DNA of 64,000 nucleotides from Lineus longissimus (Eukaryota; Nemertea; Pilidiophora; Heteronemertea; Lineidae): assembly GCF_910592395.1 (NCBI RefSeq), contig NC_088318.1, forward strand, positions 17,298,349 through 17,362,348, in the 5' to 3' direction. Every line of letters begins with the position of its first letter. Position 1 is the stretch's first letter. The notes beneath the pieces are model-generated. The model did no database searches. It was not told where the DNA came from and saw only the letters and a program-made list of their open reading frames with translations. A program made the position numbers and the translations under genes. This document shows, piece after piece, positions 25,701 through 38,021 of this stretch.

Positions 25701-28700
25701 GGTCTACCATTGTTTTGGTTTGGTGAGGGGCTCGGCAGTACCATAAAGCCAATGTCATGGCCCATGAGAGCCATTCAAGACCACTAGAGATACTTAAAGA
25801 GCAACCAACGCCACCAATGACGTAAGCATGTCAACATCATAAAGCTGCTTCTATGAGATCTACTAACGTTCAGATCAGGCAGCCTGGCCAGGTAGTTGAG
25901 TACAAGATGATATTCATGCATTTACACTTAGAAGTGTGAATTCTAGTTGACCTTTGCAATGAAAATCAGCTGGAAAAGGCATATAAGTTTTAAAATGAAA
26001 ATTTTAGAAAGTCTATTTTTTGCCTCCAAAAAAGTGCCTAAATGCGTGTACCTAAAATCCTGGCCAAAACCCGACTGACCCTTAAAAATATAGAAACAAG
26101 ATGTCATTTTTGATAGAGTAGATCAAGAGGCAGCAAGCAGGTTTTTATTTTTGGGGATGCACGGAGTATGAACCGACCTTTGAGTTGAATTGTCACCTGT
26201 TATATTTTTATAAGACACAATGCTGTACCTGAAAGGAATAGATCAGAGGTCAAGGACACTAGCCAATCTCAGGTAGAGGGTTGCCGGGGCAGAAAAATGT
26301 CTAGATGAAATCTAAATAGTTTTAGGCTGGATTGGGCTCAGAATGAAGAACCTACGTGGAGCAAAATGTACATTAGGAATGAAGCTATGGATGACGCATT
26401 CCAGTGACCTAGCCAGAGCATTTTTTTCCGGTCTACTGAACTTTTTGTCTCATAAGAAGACATGTTTTGGGAAGATTAAACATTGTTTAACGAAAGGTAG
26501 TCTCGATCTTTCAATCTTTCAGATATACATACAGCAAGCATCAGTAGCTGGCTTTGTATTTGCCCCAAGTTTAAATGAATGTTTTCACTTCTGAATTCTG
26601 GCTTGGTCACTGATGGGATTATATGTTCAGGTGAGATGTTGTACTGACTCTTCAGTTGAAGCCGATGATTTAATAAAACTGGACGACCTGAAAGTGGATA
26701 TACCTGATTAAAAGAGGGAATTATTTCACACCAAATATTAAAATCCTTTCATAAGCTTTGGTCAAACTGATATAAACATTGGATAACATTCAGATGAGCC
26801 AGGATTAGCCAATGAACTACAAGCTTTATTCTATTAGTGAAGCCTTTCACAAAACGTACATGCTTCTGTATGTTGCCAAGACTTGAAAACCAGTTAGTCC
26901 TTGCCACTCTCAACAAAATGATAATTAGTCCAGAGGTCAGTCAAAGATGTTGGCAAACTTTGAAGGCTGAAGGTCAACTCTTGCTGACAAAGTCAACTCA
27001 AGGTGAGCATGCAGTCAGTGCCTACAACATTGGGTATTTTGATGGAGTCTTAACTCCATTTCAGAAGGCATAAGTGCAACTCCTTAAAGAGCTTGATCAC
27101 AGGGGATAATGTTTGTTATGAAAACGCTGGCTACTAATTCCTAAAATATCAAATCCGTATGGTACACATGTCGAACAAACCCCTTGACCCTTTTAAAACA
27201 GACAAAAAATCAACACGAAAAACTTGAAGCAAATAGAATCTGTTAGTCTGCAAAAACTTTTAAAGGTTAAATACTTCATGTTATCATCATGTGCTCATTT
27301 TCATGAGCAGGCCAGAATACTGCCAATGTTAACCCTTGGTCTAGATGCATAACTCTTGTCTAGGAAATAACACACACAGGACCATGCTGAACAAATCTAT
27401 TGCCTTACTTTTTGGACAGCATATCTCCTTTGGGTTTGTCTTTGTGCAACCAAAAGAAGTTAGGCTTTAACCTGTTTTTAAATCAGATATAGTCAGCTAT
27501 ATGATATTGATAAACTGACAAATACAAGATAATAAAAAGAATGACCGGTTTGAAAACCAGTCAGGACTATACTTTGTTCTCACGTTTTAAGCCAAAGAAA
27601 AGCAATGAATGAACAGAATATTGATAAGCAAGAGTGCCTCTGTGGAGACTTATCTCCATAGCCGAGAGTGTCTCTGTGGAGACATATCTCCATAGCCGAG
27701 AGTGTCTCTGTAGAGACTTATCTCATGACAGTCATTTTTAAGTGCTCAAGGACAGACCAAGCAAACCTCAGGATCAAGTCCTGATAACTGCAGCCAACAT
27801 TCATTATTACTATCAAACTCAACGTTTTTACTCACCTCGCTCGAATATTAGAGAAATTCTTTCCTATGGACAGCTTCTTGATGGATTTATTTTTTGATAT
27901 CCAGCTCACTATCCCAATCAGCTCAACATCAAAGCCTGGAGGAGAGAATTGAAATAGAAATATCATCAGTAGGCCTATTAAAGCGATACACCGGGATGGT
28001 TCAATGACATGGCCATCTCTGAAAAGCTTTTATAACCAAACAGACTTGACTAGAGATACACAGTAAGTTAAGACATTGGTCCTACAATGTACATACACAC
28101 TGTTGCCAACTGGATATTCGACATTCGCTAGCTATGGTCATTCATATATAATGGCGGCCATCTTGGACGCCATCTTGAATATCTCAAATTGCTCAAGGGT
28201 GACAACAGGTCATCAAGCAGTTTCTGAAAATATAGGTCCTGGGCTACCAAAATCAACCGAAAAAAAAACTTAATACAACATTGCAAGGTTAAGGTAAAAA
28301 TAGACATTTGGCTCCCAGACTACATGGAATCGCTGAGGCCGTTGAAGGCTCATATTTCACTGTGTTGGCGCTGTTGGCTGACATAACAAGTTCTGCTTTC
28401 TATCACATCAAGGTCACACAGATGACAACAGGAATTAGGCCAAAATCTAGCACTGCATTTAGATTCAATCCCTTGGCAGTTTGAACCAGCACCTGCACAG
28501 GGTTTAAAACCATCATTCTTACCGTTGTCACTAATATCTAGCGATGCAATATTCGTTATCTCCGCAATGTTGCCCTGAATGATGTGCGCCCCGGCTGACC
28601 TGAACTCGTTACTGCTGATGTCCAAGTCCAACTCTTGTATATTCCTGTTGGTACCAATGCCGGTGATTAGGGCTCTGAAAAGTAGAGACAAGTGTCAAAT

Positions 28701-31700
28701 TCTTACAAAACACTGTAAGTGAATAGTTTTGAAATCCTCTTGACGCACTCTCATGAAAATCGATGATCTTAATCTTTGGTGACAGCAAAGAACCAAGTCA
28801 GGCTCGGTCCAGGATGTCCGGATCCTCAAACCGTGTCTTTCTCAGTCTTGGAGGTTATGATGAGGCAGGCCAAGCCGTAAAGCACACTAACTCCCGGACT
28901 TAAACTTACTTCAATGCCTCAGCAGGTAGTTTACAGTTGGACAGATTGACTTTTTCGAGTGACATGGCAGCTGCAAAGAATTGTTTCCAAGATGGCGGCA
29001 CGCAGATGTCCTTGACCTTCTTGTTTGTGAAGACGTTACCAGAGAGATTGACATCACTCAAACTCTGTGTACATCCGCGTATCAAAGCACCGCATAGCTG
29101 AAAAGACAAAAACATGGTACCATAAAACTACTGGCAAATTTCAGATTTTCTGTACTAAGATTGACATGGAACTATATAAGAGGCGAGTCATGTTCTCTAT
29201 CATGCCACTCAAATTAAGTGTCGTCTTAAAACTGGCCCCGACAATATGCCTGCCCAATTGTTTGGGTCCACACGAATGAGGCAGTAACAATGACTGAGGT
29301 ACTCTCTGACTGCCTATGAATTCCGACAGGATATATGGTTGTGCCTTAGAGCTGATGCTTGACTATCTCAAAGAGGAACCACCGTTATATCTACAGTAGA
29401 CGCCACTTACAGAGCGTGCAGCACAGGTTAAAGAGCCACTTACAATATCTAGAGCACATTCCGTATCTGATAGGTCTAAGTTGACAATGGCATTAGGTTG
29501 AGCAAGGAAGTTACAGAAACTCTGAAAACAAAAGAGAAACTAATTAAATCACACAAATAATAGCAATAGATAAGACACTATATGCAACAAAGCAGTTGTT
29601 CTCTCTGCTTTCGCTCTGGTGAGTATGCCAGAGCAGCTGCTGAAGTCCAACAAGTCACATCAGTTAAAGATGAGCCCATCATTTTGAGAAACTTCTGATT
29701 ACTTACAGTTATATCATCGCCCCTCAGTGAGTTTCCAGCTAGACAGAGTGTCGTTAGCGTACTCGATGTGAACTTGTTCGAGCCAAGGCTCTCGGCGAGT
29801 CGATTGATACCCTTGGGGGTGAGGTTGCATCGGGCGAGGTTTAGTTTCACGATTCCTTTACTGAGTTTTCCGAGGGGACTGGCAAGGTGAATGATACCTG
29901 AAAAAGAAGACAAAGGCACATGCTTCATTCCTGGTCAACTGATGCAACAAAAAGAGACCACCCTTGTCTGATGGACTCCTCTGAAAACAGCAGGACCTCT
30001 CTATCAAGGACAACCTCAGAACTGAGAAGTGTTGTCCTTAATTGAGAGGTGTCCTGATTACAGAGGTCAAATTGAATGGAAACAACCAATTTGGGACCAA
30101 GTCCTTCATAGAGAGGTGTCCACTGAGGGTGGTTCCACTCTATATGGAAAATCAGAATCTGTCGTACCTCTGTCTTCAATTTGATTGCCTGAGATATCCA
30201 GCGTGTGGAGAGGACTACCTGAGTTTGATAGCAAGGCTGTGGACAATCGGTTGGCAAATTCACTGCAAGCAAAATGAAATACATAAGGATTTAGGAGACA
30301 CGTCAACCGATGGTTATGAAAGAGGACAACTATCATACTATCAGACTCCGTTTACAAGCTAATTTATGCTGACACCAGGAAATGAGGCACGTCAGGATTG
30401 GCTGTTAAGATGAATTGTGCAAAGTTTGTGCCACACTGAAAGTATAAGTGTATAACTTACAATTTGACGCCAACACTGGCAAGATGCAACTCCTCTATCA
30501 CCTTATTCTTCTTCATGACTTTTATCAACTCGTTCATATTGTCTGTGATCTGGAGGAAAAGGTAAGGTTATTTAGTTTCAACAACAACAATGACAATTTC
30601 GGTAGTTTATAACTTGTATAATCCTTTGTCTTGATGGAAAGCGCCATCTCCAGATGACACCAAAAACCACGGACAAGATTACGTGACCAAGGTTTAGCAG
30701 AAGACGAAAGCTTGTGAGAGCAACGTCTTTACAAATCACATCCCCCCGGACCATGCTGAAATTGACTTTTCTGGCATCCAAGCTAGGGACAGATCACATC
30801 CTGAGACAACCCCTGAAGACTTACCAACTTGGTGCCACTTGAGTTTATGACGGTGAACCACGGATTGTGTCGCAGGGAGGAGATTATCGGCGTCAAGTCC
30901 CTTAAAGACGAGAAAAAGACAATTGAAGTTTAAAGCTGCAAGTGCTGCAATTCTGCTTGGAGTGATTCAAACCTTTCTGATATTGGTAATCACTCAGCTA
31001 CCTCATGAGTAGTTCTGGTCTCTCCACATCAATCATCATCAAGGAAGGTGCAGCTTTTCTCATTACCTCCTTGAGGTATGTTCCAATCAACAAGAATCAA
31101 CTTACTTATTGTCTAAGTGGTCAAAGTCACCAAGTGAAAGCTCCTTGGTCCCATTGGAGAGGTAGATGGTATCAACATCCTGCAAGGAAGAACATCGAGA
31201 ATGTAACTGTGGTATCTGTGGGTATCCACAGTGTCTAACTGAAACCTACCTAGACGTAAGAAGACTTTCAGGTTGAATCATTAAATGAAATCCAAATGCA
31301 TCATTTACGTTGAGATGTTTCAGAATAAAGGACCCTTACCCATGTGACCTCCTCTCGTTGCATGAGGCTATGGTAGTCACACATGAAGTTATACATGGAA
31401 GTGAAGCCCCCACATGGTCCGATATCCTTCAACTCAAGCTCCTTCAAGGAGGTGTACATAGCATCAAGTCGGCTGGCAGGGGCAACATCTATCGTCTTGA
31501 TTAATCTCCTACAAACGATGAAACCACAGTATGAGTTAGTGAGCAGACGTAGAGTCCAAGAAACTCTGCATTATGACAAGAAGCAACTACCTGCTTCTCA
31601 CATTTTGGAGGAAATGGAACTTGGCCATTTTGAGTGCACATATCTTACAGTGCTACCAGTCAGATCAGCTTTCTTACATCGAAATACTTTGAGCAATATT

Positions 31701-34700
31701 TGCTGTTTTAAATGAAGTTTTGTTCCGCATGTTGTGATGAAAAAGTTTTGCCGCCATTTTAAAGATTGCACAGAGTACAACCCAAGCCATTCTGTCATTG
31801 TACCTACTCTATGGCTACTCCCGGGAAGACTTGTTTGAGGGAGACAGCGACGTGGGCTACCATGGTGTTGACCTCGTCTGTTTCTCCTTCCATCGTGCGG
31901 AAATAAAGATTCTTCGTTTCGTTTGACCTGCCATCATCATCCAAGGAGATCACAAGCTGAATAAGCGAAAAATTTCAATCAGAATTAATCGATATGTTTA
32001 GTTTTAGGTTTTAAGAACTGTCAAAGTTACTGACATCACTACTATCTGAAACGGTCAATGTTATATGTTCTGACTGTCCGCTCTGTAACACAAATATGTC
32101 CACATTAAGGTTTATCTACCTGATTTGGTTTCTTGCTTTCTAATCCCCGGATACTGAAGAAATGGACACTCTGCTCGACCTGAAAAGATAACCGTTAACA
32201 AAACATGAGGAACATTTATATAAATCAATGATGGTCGATTTCTCGACCCTTTCATCCAAACCAGTAGCAATCAGCAAATCTATTTTAACATGGACATGAT
32301 GGAGTATCATCAATCACGTTGGTGGAACCACATTTTGAACTACGTATTTAAAAGAAACCATCCTTTGATAACTCCCTCCTTTGTACAAGCTGACACGACT
32401 TACAGAACACCAAACCAACGTGTACAGCCCACAGGCCGGCTGATTCATGAACTATCTTTGAACAAGCTTCCCTTTCAAATCAATGATATACCTTTATGCC
32501 TTAAACGTGATCATTATTTTCACCATGTTCACAGAAACACCCATAGGCCATATGATTTGAAAGTGATCGGATGATCAGCCTGCTATACATGATAATTCCA
32601 ATCCAGGAAGTTGAGACCAGGGTGCCACTTGGAATAGAAATGACTTATCATTTGTGCAAAACCATTAACTGTTTTGAATCGGTGAAGCTTTGAATACCCT
32701 CTAAAGTTTTCCACTAAACTCATTGAAAACAAGGAAGTATCTTGTGACACGACAAAGCACAAACAAGAGTTATCAGGTCACATTATTAGCCCACATTTTT
32801 CCTTGTCCAACAAGATTTGAGTATGCTATAATAGTGTTCTCAAACGTTTCACAGTTTGACTCAGAGGGCAGAAGACCAAAAATAAATACTTTTGATGTGG
32901 GAAAGATAGGTTTGAATGTCATATACATTGTGTTTTCTTCAAAGAAAGGTTGCAGCATTTTTATAATGTTAGTGAACAGTGAACATGGATGACTTATTTG
33001 GTGATTCTGCCAATGGTCATACACCTGGTTTCCTTTGATACATAAATACACATACAAGGGAAGGAGCACCTAAATGACCCTGGGGCATATGATGCCTTTG
33101 ATGACCCATGCATGCCTTTAACCTTAGCACATTGAGATTACAACGTCAAAGTGTTCTTTTTACTACAGCAGTAAAGACCAGAAGCTGACATTATGAATTC
33201 CTTTTTTCACTGGGAACCTCTTCATATACTGTATGGTGCATCAGCATGTAAATCAAAGTAAGAATTGTATAGGCCAATGAATGACTACACATCCACATCC
33301 ACATTTTCCGATGAGTTTCTCCGATTGAGCACAAGATATCCTTTGCCACCAGGTGAGTAGTTACTGCTGCAAGATGCACAAGACACATTCTAGGGCAGAG
33401 AATGACTCACTCTGAATGGCATGGAAAGAAAAAAGAATATGCATCAACAAAAATATGACTGATAGAGAACACTTTGAGATTGTAAGTGATACTATTCATG
33501 GTATGGGTGGAATGTGATGATCAAATAGGTGAATGGAGCAGATGGAAGAACCAGGCCTTAGAACCATGGGATGAATGTAGCTTTTATTTGAAGTTTCATT
33601 GCAAAGAATTCAGAGTGGTTAGGGAAGTTGTACCCAGAACTAGAGGAGACATTTGTACCATCAAGTATGATGATAGAATTGTCCTGCCTGTCTTTAAAAC
33701 TGAATCAAATGCAATGGTCATTCAGGCTTGCTTTCTTTTGTATGTCCCTCCATCATGGCAGTGATGAACTCACATGAAACCACTCTATTGATTCATGTTA
33801 TATTATAGAAGCAAATCATTACTAAATGTGAACAATAAACAAACAGCCAAAAACATACCTTGGATGGTGACCTGGCAGCCAGGATAAATATGCGGCTGTT
33901 GGAAAAAACCTGAAAAATGAATACATCAACAATTACCACAGCTATAACATTGGCACATGACTTATTACTACTCCAGCACTGTAACACTCTCTTAGTACAG
34001 TTCATGTGGGTCATCACCGTCATAATAACATTGAGGCCAACTGATTCAGTATTGCAACTTTTCGTTTCAATGAGCAAATTTTAACCCTCCTTCTTTTGCA
34101 GCGAAAAACGAGTTGGTGGGCTTCTCTTCCACTTACCGCAACTTTGTGCTCAATCTTATCCTGCTTGGTGTCCATGCGCACCAACCGCTTGATAGGATAC
34201 TTGATGCGATTGTCGAGAACGTTGTTGACCGCCTCTGAAAACAATGAAAGGGCCAGATTGTCCAAAGGAAACAATGATGACGCCAACTTATATCATGGGC
34301 CATGTACGACAGCATCCTACCCTCGGCCCTCTCAATACTTTATAACAATCAACATTGCCAACAAGCGTGAACAACCTGGAGGAGGAAGGTAACTGAAATC
34401 ATAGGCCCCTGAATGCTAATTAGCGGGATTATCGGGCTAAACAATGGGATTAGCTAGGAATAATCCCGCTAATTAGCATTCAGGGGCCTATGCTGAAATG
34501 TAGCACAGGTTGGTATGATCTGAATTAAGCCATCATCAATATCGGCCTGCAAATGAGATCTCTTTGTTGATGTTGCCTGGCGTTCAGGGCATGCGGGCCA
34601 TAAGTCCATACAAAGTCAGTTTCAAAATGGTGTACATTTCATTTAGATTCCGCCCCGAGGGGGAGCTTGTGGGTAATGTTGATTGTCATGGTCAAATCCA

Positions 34701-35111
34701 AGTAGGGCCTAGTGACATCTACACATGTCCATATAAGGCTTTATTGCCATTGTGGGGAATGCATTTATAGGCCTAGTTCAGTAGTTGAATGCGATCTTAA
34801 AACTACATCATTTCCGATCGGGGATTGATTGTAAATTTTAACCCTAAAGCTCACATCATGACATGAAAAGGAGGCTATCAACTGTCATCAGTCATTTCCT
34901 CGAAGCACTGCTTGTACTCAAATGACAGATGCACAACAGTACATTGACTAACACACGCCAATGTAATGTTTACAATGTAGGCCTATCATGCCTATAGCCT
35001 ATAGCCTACCAGGAAATAGGCCTGCGAAGCATTGACTGATTGAGGCAAAGATTCAGAAAGTCAACAACCAAAATACCCACCCAACACATCCTTTGGAATG
35101 TTGATTTCCAT
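13248..35111 (-). CDS. CARMIL: CARMIL homologue (capping protein, Arp2/3 and myosin-I linker), complete, 37 coding exons
   Basis: CARMIL proteins bind actin capping protein at the plasma membrane and weaken its hold on barbed ends, promoting Arp2/3-dependent lamellipodia. I assembled 37 minus-strand exons with GT-AG junctions. All phases match and the coding sum is 4398 nt (1465 aa plus stop); vertebrate CARMIL1 is about 1370 aa. Domain order is the family's: PH-like domain (about 20-129), linker with GPCGG (about 160), leucine-rich repeats (about 185-650), helical dimerisation domain (about 660-905), then a basic/proline-rich tail holding the capping-protein-binding region (about 990-1035). 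The start codon lies in a 31-nt first coding exon ([11 protein letters not shown]), and the second exon joins in phase. The stop is at 13248-13250, after an acidic end. The paralogue (1, 2 or 3) cannot be assigned; an invertebrate pro-orthologue is likely. The exon-35 donor (GTTGGT) is the weakest junction. Confidence 0.95.
13609..13830. repeat. Nested palindromic repeats in the last CARMIL intron
   Basis: The motif GTTTGGCAAGC and its complement alternate several times. GCCAAACAGG pairs with CCTGTTTGGC (13690-13722), and CGGCTCTCCAAACAGG with CCTGTTCGGCGAGCCG (about 13770-13815). The block lies between coding exons 36 and 37 and could fold into two or three stem-loops in the pre-mRNA. Confidence 0.65.
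20627..22354 (-). CDS. CARMIL: CARMIL exons 20-25: helical dimerisation domain
   Basis: Coding exons: 22256-22354, 21950-22078, 21639-21755, 21350-21528, 21042-21129, 20627-20740 (residues 662-903). The sequence is mostly amphipathic helix with no repeats. Matches to the CARMIL1 antiparallel dimer domain include [41 protein letters not shown] and [20 protein letters not shown]. In the family this region makes CARMIL a dimer and contributes to membrane association. The last exon is acidic and less conserved. Confidence 0.93.
22490..22680. repeat. Direct and inverted repeats in a CARMIL intron
   Basis: ATCAATGCATT-GAAGGAACC followed by AGAAGAGAAACT occurs at about 22492 and 22618 (one mismatch). 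A partial inverted copy (TTTTCTGGTTCC) and two ACATCAATG words lie between. The origin is unknown. Confidence 0.55.
22756..31508 (-). CDS. CARMIL: CARMIL exons 6-19: linker and leucine-rich repeat domain
   Basis: Coding exons: 31340-31508, 31106-31179, 30825-30900, 30461-30549, 30168-30262, 29707-29897, 29444-29521, 28910-29097, 28523-28674, 27836-27935, 23539-23593, 23297-23400, 23023-23160, 22756-22840 (residues 130-661). Repeated LxxLxLxxN-type units are visible, for example [41 protein letters not shown] and [10 protein letters not shown]. The exons line up with the CARMIL1 horseshoe without gaps. The intron between 27836 and 23593 is 4.2 kb, the largest in the gene, and I saw no missed exon: the flanking codons join directly (NIRAR then HVSQV, as in the family). 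Confidence 0.95.
23655..23775 (+). mobile_element. Dispersed repeat, CAGTGGAACCTCTCT family, copy 1
   Basis: It begins ACAGTGGAACCTCTCTGAGA and continues with repeated CCTCTCTATCAAGGAC words. The same family recurs at 29970-30145, 37080-37190 and 61125-61290. The CAGTGGAACCTC end resembles the termini of Tc1/mariner- or pogo-type MITEs. Confidence 0.5.
27631..27723. repeat. Short tandem repeat, ~34-bp unit, CARMIL intron 15 side
   Basis: About 2.7 copies of a unit containing GAGTGTCTCTGTGGAGACAT and ATCTCCATAGCC, just downstream of CARMIL exon 15 within its 4.2-kb intron. Each unit has an internal GTCTC/GAGAC palindrome. Confidence 0.7.
29970..30145 (+). mobile_element. Dispersed repeat, CAGTGGAACCTCTCT family, copy 2
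   Basis: The most complete copy: CTCTCTATCAAGGACAACCT, then GAGAGGTGTCCTGATTACAG, AATTTGGGACCAAGTCC, and GGTGGTTCCACT at the right end, the inverted partner of AGTGGAACC. It lies between CARMIL exons 10 and 11. Confidence 0.6.
31808..35111 (-). CDS. CARMIL: CARMIL exons 1-5: N-terminal PH-like domain
   Basis: Coding exons: 35081-35111, 34137-34234, 33859-33909, 32120-32179, 31808-31956 (residues 1-129). The product has the CARMIL PH-domain pattern: a basic [11 protein letters not shown] strand, the hydrophobic [13 protein letters not shown] strand (vertebrate CARMIL1 has a similar segment ending in LLTARIPTK), FFSIRGLES, and a C-terminal helix ending LKQVFPG. In the family this PH domain binds membrane lipid with a non-canonical pocket. 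Intron 1 (34235-35080) holds a perfect 32-bp inverted repeat, listed separately. The sequence upstream of 35111 is presumed 5' UTR and promoter; the transcription start is not visible. Confidence 0.93.
34401..34491. repeat. Perfect 32-bp inverted repeat (hairpin) in CARMIL intron 1
   Basis: Arms 34401-34432 and 34460-34491 are exact reverse complements (starting ATAGGCCCCTGAATGC), separated by 27 bp. A secondary GGGATTAGC-type match lies in the loop. The absence of mismatches means it is young or maintained. It could be a foldback MITE; no target duplication was evident. Confidence 0.85.
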
Positions 35112-35264
35112 TTTACTCAGCTCAGTCACAAACTCAGATAAACAAAGATAATCCGATGATGCCAATTTTGTTATTTCCTTTTGTTTTTATGTCGAAAACA
35201 GCATTTAGATTCACGCTCCAAATGCGGAAATGAACGAGGGAGTGTCACCAAATTTCGCCATGTT

Positions 35265-35285
35265 GATAAATGACGTCATTCCCAG
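35265..35285 (-). promoter_or_regulatory. CRE palindrome upstream of the CARMIL start
   Basis: A perfect TGACGTCA (35271-35278) lies 160 bp upstream of the CARMIL start codon. This is the CREB/ATF consensus. Its position fits a proximal promoter, but no TATA box or mapped transcription start supports it, so function is inference. Confidence 0.35.
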
Positions 35286-37805
35286 GTCCCCGAAAAGGGG
35301 GCGCCCCAAAAATCGGTTGCAGACCAAATATATTTTTTCTCGCAAATATTGATTTCTTGATAAATAGCCCAAATTACCATATACAATAATCTCCCTATCA
35401 GCTATTAGCTTTTCTTTTTTCTAAGCACCAACCATTTTGATACTATTACATCAATCACAATGCTGAGAACTTGTGTTGATGCCCTTGGGCAAAGCACTTT
35501 ACTCAAAGGTACAGTAGATGTCACTCTCTGAAAACTATTTGGCAAACAGAATAACTCTATGGTTCTTGACAAAAATGCTCTTTGTTGGCAATTCTATCAT
35601 TCTTACCTATCTTATATGCCTAGAGTTGGTACTAATCAAACATCCCAAAGTGTTGGCAAATGGTTGCTAAAATGTTAGTGAAGGCTAAGACATCAAAGAA
35701 GCGCCTTCAGTGATTATCAATAGTGCCAATCCAGCCCCATCCCGAGACACTCTGTCCTTCAAATAATCAAAACAAAACATTTGTTATTATGAAAAACTAG
35801 AGTTTTATTCAAAGTTGGTAATTGCAACAACCTATAAACTAAGGTGTCAAAAGCAGGCCAGGTAATGGTGTATACATCAAACAAGTCATGTCAGCGAATG
35901 GTTTTCTAGACCAAGACTTTGACAGTGCCTAAACTCCTTTTTCAATATACATAAGACTCACATCAGTTAGTTCTCCATCTACTCACCAGGGTAGCCCTAG
36001 CTGAGGCGAACAGCAAGATCACATGAATTCACTGTGGAGAAGCAACAAAGATATGATGAGATATGATGGGTTGATCCTTATAAAGCATCCACCAGACAAA
36101 ATTGAAATTTGATGACTTCAAACCTGGTGGACACTAATGGATGCTGTTTATAGGGTGACCAATACGAACAAGATCATTTTTCGTGTTTCTATTATACCAC
36201 AGTGATATTGCTACATGTTCGTCTGTGCATATGTAGACACACTGATCATGATGGTCAGCAGGCTGTCGAGGTAATGACCTAATCTAGGAAGCGCACAGTC
36301 AGGCCTTTTACCACCCCTGGTGACTAGAAAGACAACTAATTTAGATTTTTGTCAACTGGGGCCAGGTCTATAAATTCCATAGATTTACATACAATGTATT
36401 CAAGCGAAACACAATGCAACCGTTACTGTGCAAACTCGACCAAGCAGGGATCAAGAATTTTAACAATCATTCCAAAATGAACCACAGACACAAAGAACAG
36501 TTTCATTGAAGCATGAACACATTATGTCTGTGAAATATAAACATGGTGCAAAACAATGACAATTTTAGAATTATCAGTTGTGCCTGCAGGCAGACTCCGA
36601 GTCTCTGTCAACCAAGAAGCTGTGAAGTCTAACCACACTAATGACCATGAGTGCTGAAGTCTTAGCTCTGCAATTGAAGCTCATATAAAGGCAAACGACT
36701 TCTAGATACACCCTTCTACAGACACAACCAGTACCTACATGTATCAAACAATAGGGTTAATGTTCAGATGCATTCATACTGTTTATTCACAAAGTTACCA
36801 TTGGTGGATATACAATTTACAGAAGCTCAGATTTTCTATATAACTTACGAATTCGATGCATACCTTCTGTAGCCTTACATGTACATACTTGTTACATCAC
36901 CAACATTTCATTGCAATGACTGAACAACTACTGGCCAACAGTTGAACACGAAATTCGTTGAACACAAGCAAGCACCTTGAAAGGATTTGAAATGACAAAA
37001 TACATGTACATGTAGGTCTTTACATGAAAGGAGTTATAGTAAGAATTATCATGTCTAGATTTGAAACAATGCCAATGGATACAGTAGAACCTCAAGGACA
37101 CCCCTGGGACTGACAAGTACATGCACATGTATTGTCCTTTAAATAGAGAGGGTGTCCTTTAGAGAGGTGTCCACCAATTGAGGTTGCACTGCCTCTTATT
37201 ACTAATATCAGTTAAAAAGCCACCAAAAACTTTTAACAAGTGCTATACATTTGTAAAATCTCCAGTTTCCCATAGTTAAAGCTCATAGTGGACTCCGAGT
37301 GATCTTCATAGAGTGCGTCTTCCAAGTAAAATGGAACAAAAAGGTTGGCATATAAAGCTATTTAAGACACCAAAGAAATTGAAGCTGGAAAGAAATTGAA
37401 GTTGAGACAACATCACGTGTCAACATCAAACCTTATAAACCAAATACTTGCATACATGTATAAGGGACAGGTCTTCCAAGAATGCAGTCCAGCTTTCAAC
37501 ATTCTACTCTAGTTTGTTGGTGGTGAGTACAACAGATTTTGTATGGACAAAATATGCTTGTCAAGGTGAGTTGATTATGAAAGTTTTACTGTAATTTTAA
37601 TCCACATAAGTTGAAAGAATAACAATCTGAGACAATTTAACAAGTTGCAATTGTGCTCGTCTAGGCCATATCATGCAAAAATCTCCTCAAAGTCGGTCAC
37701 CAACTATAAAAGGGTTGTCATATTTGGTACCACAACCATTTAAAATATCATGTACAAAGCGTGGTTAAATATACATGTACACCACAGTAGCAAATTCCAT
37801 TCAAT
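35286..37805. other. Spacer between CARMIL and the NTF2-like gene
   Basis: About 2.5 kb, AT-rich, holding one copy of the dispersed CAGTGGAACC repeat (37080-37190). No gene seen on either strand. Confidence 0.6.
37080..37190 (+). mobile_element. Dispersed repeat, CAGTGGAACCTCTCT family, copy 3
   Basis: Starts ACAGTAGAACCTCAAGGACA and contains TTAGAGAGGTGTCCACCAAT and GAGGTTGCACTG, the inverted end. Shorter and more diverged than the other copies. Confidence 0.5.
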
Positions 37806-37811
37806 TTTATT
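37806..37811 (-). terminator. Poly(A) signal AATAAA for the NTF2-like gene
   Basis: AATAAA read on the minus strand, about 210 bp downstream of the NTF2-like stop codon. Spacing and strand fit; no transcript evidence. Confidence 0.4.
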
Positions 37812-38021
37812 GTTGTTCAAATAATATCTCTGTTCACATTCCATAAAGGCTAACAGTGGTCACACTTGATTGCCCTCCACGACAGAATCAAAATTCAGAA
37901 TTTCTCCTCCAGTAAGTTTCTGAATTGACCCGCTAACATTGATAGGGCACTGAATGCAAGTCTGAATCAAGCACGTGCACGAATCAAAGTCATGTAAAAA
38001 TATCCGCAAATCATCCGACGC

